Below are positions 29,271-29,659 of a stretch of 29,659 nt of DNA, in pieces. Both the position numbers and the translations under genes were made by a program. This DNA comes from an uncultured Prevotella sp. (GTDB lineage: Bacteria > Bacteroidota > Bacteroidia > Bacteroidales > Bacteroidaceae). Location of the stretch: the NCBI GenBank assembly GCA_934190685.1, contig CAKPTK010000013.1, positions 1 through 29,659 of the forward strand. The letters are read 5' to 3'. Every line of letters starts with the position of its first letter. Position 1 is the first letter of the stretch. The notes below the pieces were generated by a model that did no database searches, was not told the origin of the DNA, and saw nothing but the letters and a program-made list of their open reading frames with translations.

Positions 29271-29659
29271 AGCTGTGTGGTTTTCTGTTTGTGAAGGGTG
29301 ATGACGGCGATTTCGGCACTGGCGCCGAAGCGGAACGGCACGAAGCCGCCGATGCCGGAAGTGACGTAGAGGGCGCGAGAGCCGTGGAGATAGAGCCCGT
29401 AGCTCTCTTTGTAGATGAGGCGGGAGGGTGACCACTTGAACAGACTGAACTGTGCATTGTGGGTGTGGCCGCTCAGCGTGAGCTGGGCTTGGCTGCCGGG
29501 CAGGATGTGGCGTCGCCAGGCGGTGGGGTCGTGCTGGAGCATGACGACAAAAGCTTTGGGACTCACGCCTGCCAGTGTCTGCCGCAGATTGCCCTTCGAC
29601 GGGAAGGGCGGCATGCCGTCGTTCTCCTCGCCGGCAATCACTAAAGAGTCTTTGCCTCG
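29267..29659 (-). CDS. Metallophosphoesterase, C-terminal part
   Basis: The gene begins beyond the right edge; the frame stays open to the last base (RGKDSLVIAGEEND), so the GTG at 29641 is not its start. The visible part of about 131 residues has VVMLQHDP (metal-ligand histidine) and LSGHTHNAQ (the GHTH metal motif) of calcineurin-like phosphoesterases. YVTSGIGGFVPFRFG is typical of the YaeI/UDP-2,3-diacylglucosamine-pyrophosphatase-like membrane group. The HNAQ in place of the common HGGQ is a small variation. It overlaps the PlsC-like gene by ATGA. Its substrate is unknown; a lipid phosphoester is plausible given the neighbour. Confidence 0.88.
   Translation of the reverse strand, partial: RGKDSLVIAGEENDGMPPFPSKGNLRQTLAGVSPKAFVVMLQHDPTAWRRHILPGSQAQLTLSGHTHNAQFSLFKWSPSRLIYKESYGLYLHGSRALYVTSGIGGFVPFRFGASAEIAVITLHKQKTTQL

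Noticed and set aside
29271..29435. N-terminal extension of the PlsC-like frame
   Set aside because: Arginine- and histidine-rich sequence lying inside the metallophosphoesterase; the ATG at 29270 with the ATGA overlap is the natural start.

Overview
The window looks like chromosome from a Bacteroidota bacterium, most probably Prevotella/Segatella or a close relative. Four signs support this. Genes are preceded by the Bacteroidota promoter type (TTTG, 19-21 bases, TAnnTTTG). There are three TonB-dependent receptors. Surface lipoproteins carry acidic residues just after the lipid cysteine. Several secreted proteins end in a C-terminal region resembling type IX secretion sorting domains. No rRNA, tRNA, insertion sequence or prophage gene was seen.

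Layout. Positions 1-3258 hold the 3' half of a type I-C CRISPR-Cas locus (end of cas7, then cas4, cas1, cas2), a leader with a near-consensus promoter wrapped in inverted repeats, and an array of nine full repeats plus a degenerate last one. This part is AT-richer by eye than the rest. Positions 3514-8255 (minus strand) hold an operon for a TonB-dependent receptor with a CC motif in its plug, a PceC/NosR-like FMN/Fe-S membrane protein, a membrane-anchored nitroreductase fused to a flavin-reductase-like domain, and a secreted heavy-metal-associated (HMA) protein. A HAD phosphatase (8337-9056, minus) lies upstream of it. Positions 9317-12707 (plus) hold a small secreted protein and a large multidomain family 1 pectate lyase, ended by a bidirectional terminator. 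Positions 12858-18825 (minus) hold a cobalamin-riboswitch operon: a BtuB-like receptor, a BtuG-like beta-propeller lipoprotein, a small secreted protein, a DUF4465 protein and a further secreted protein. A DMT/EamA transporter follows (18905-19786, minus).

Positions 20057-24123 (plus) hold a small His/Cys-rich membrane protein, a third TonB-dependent receptor and two His-containing DUF4625-type surface lipoproteins. This looks like an outer-membrane metal-acquisition locus. A strong bidirectional terminator separates it from a minus-strand housekeeping block: mfd (overlapping a polyprenol-phosphate mannosyltransferase by ATGA), a PlsC-type acyltransferase, and the C-terminal part of a metallophosphoesterase running off the right edge.

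Taken together, the middle 20 kb is largely an outer-membrane uptake region: one probable metal/redox system, one pectin-degrading unit, one corrinoid system and one probable metal system. The least described pieces are the redox/metal operon (3514-8255), the His/Cys-rich plus DUF4625 locus (20057-24123), and the double-dyad CRISPR leader (2606-2649).
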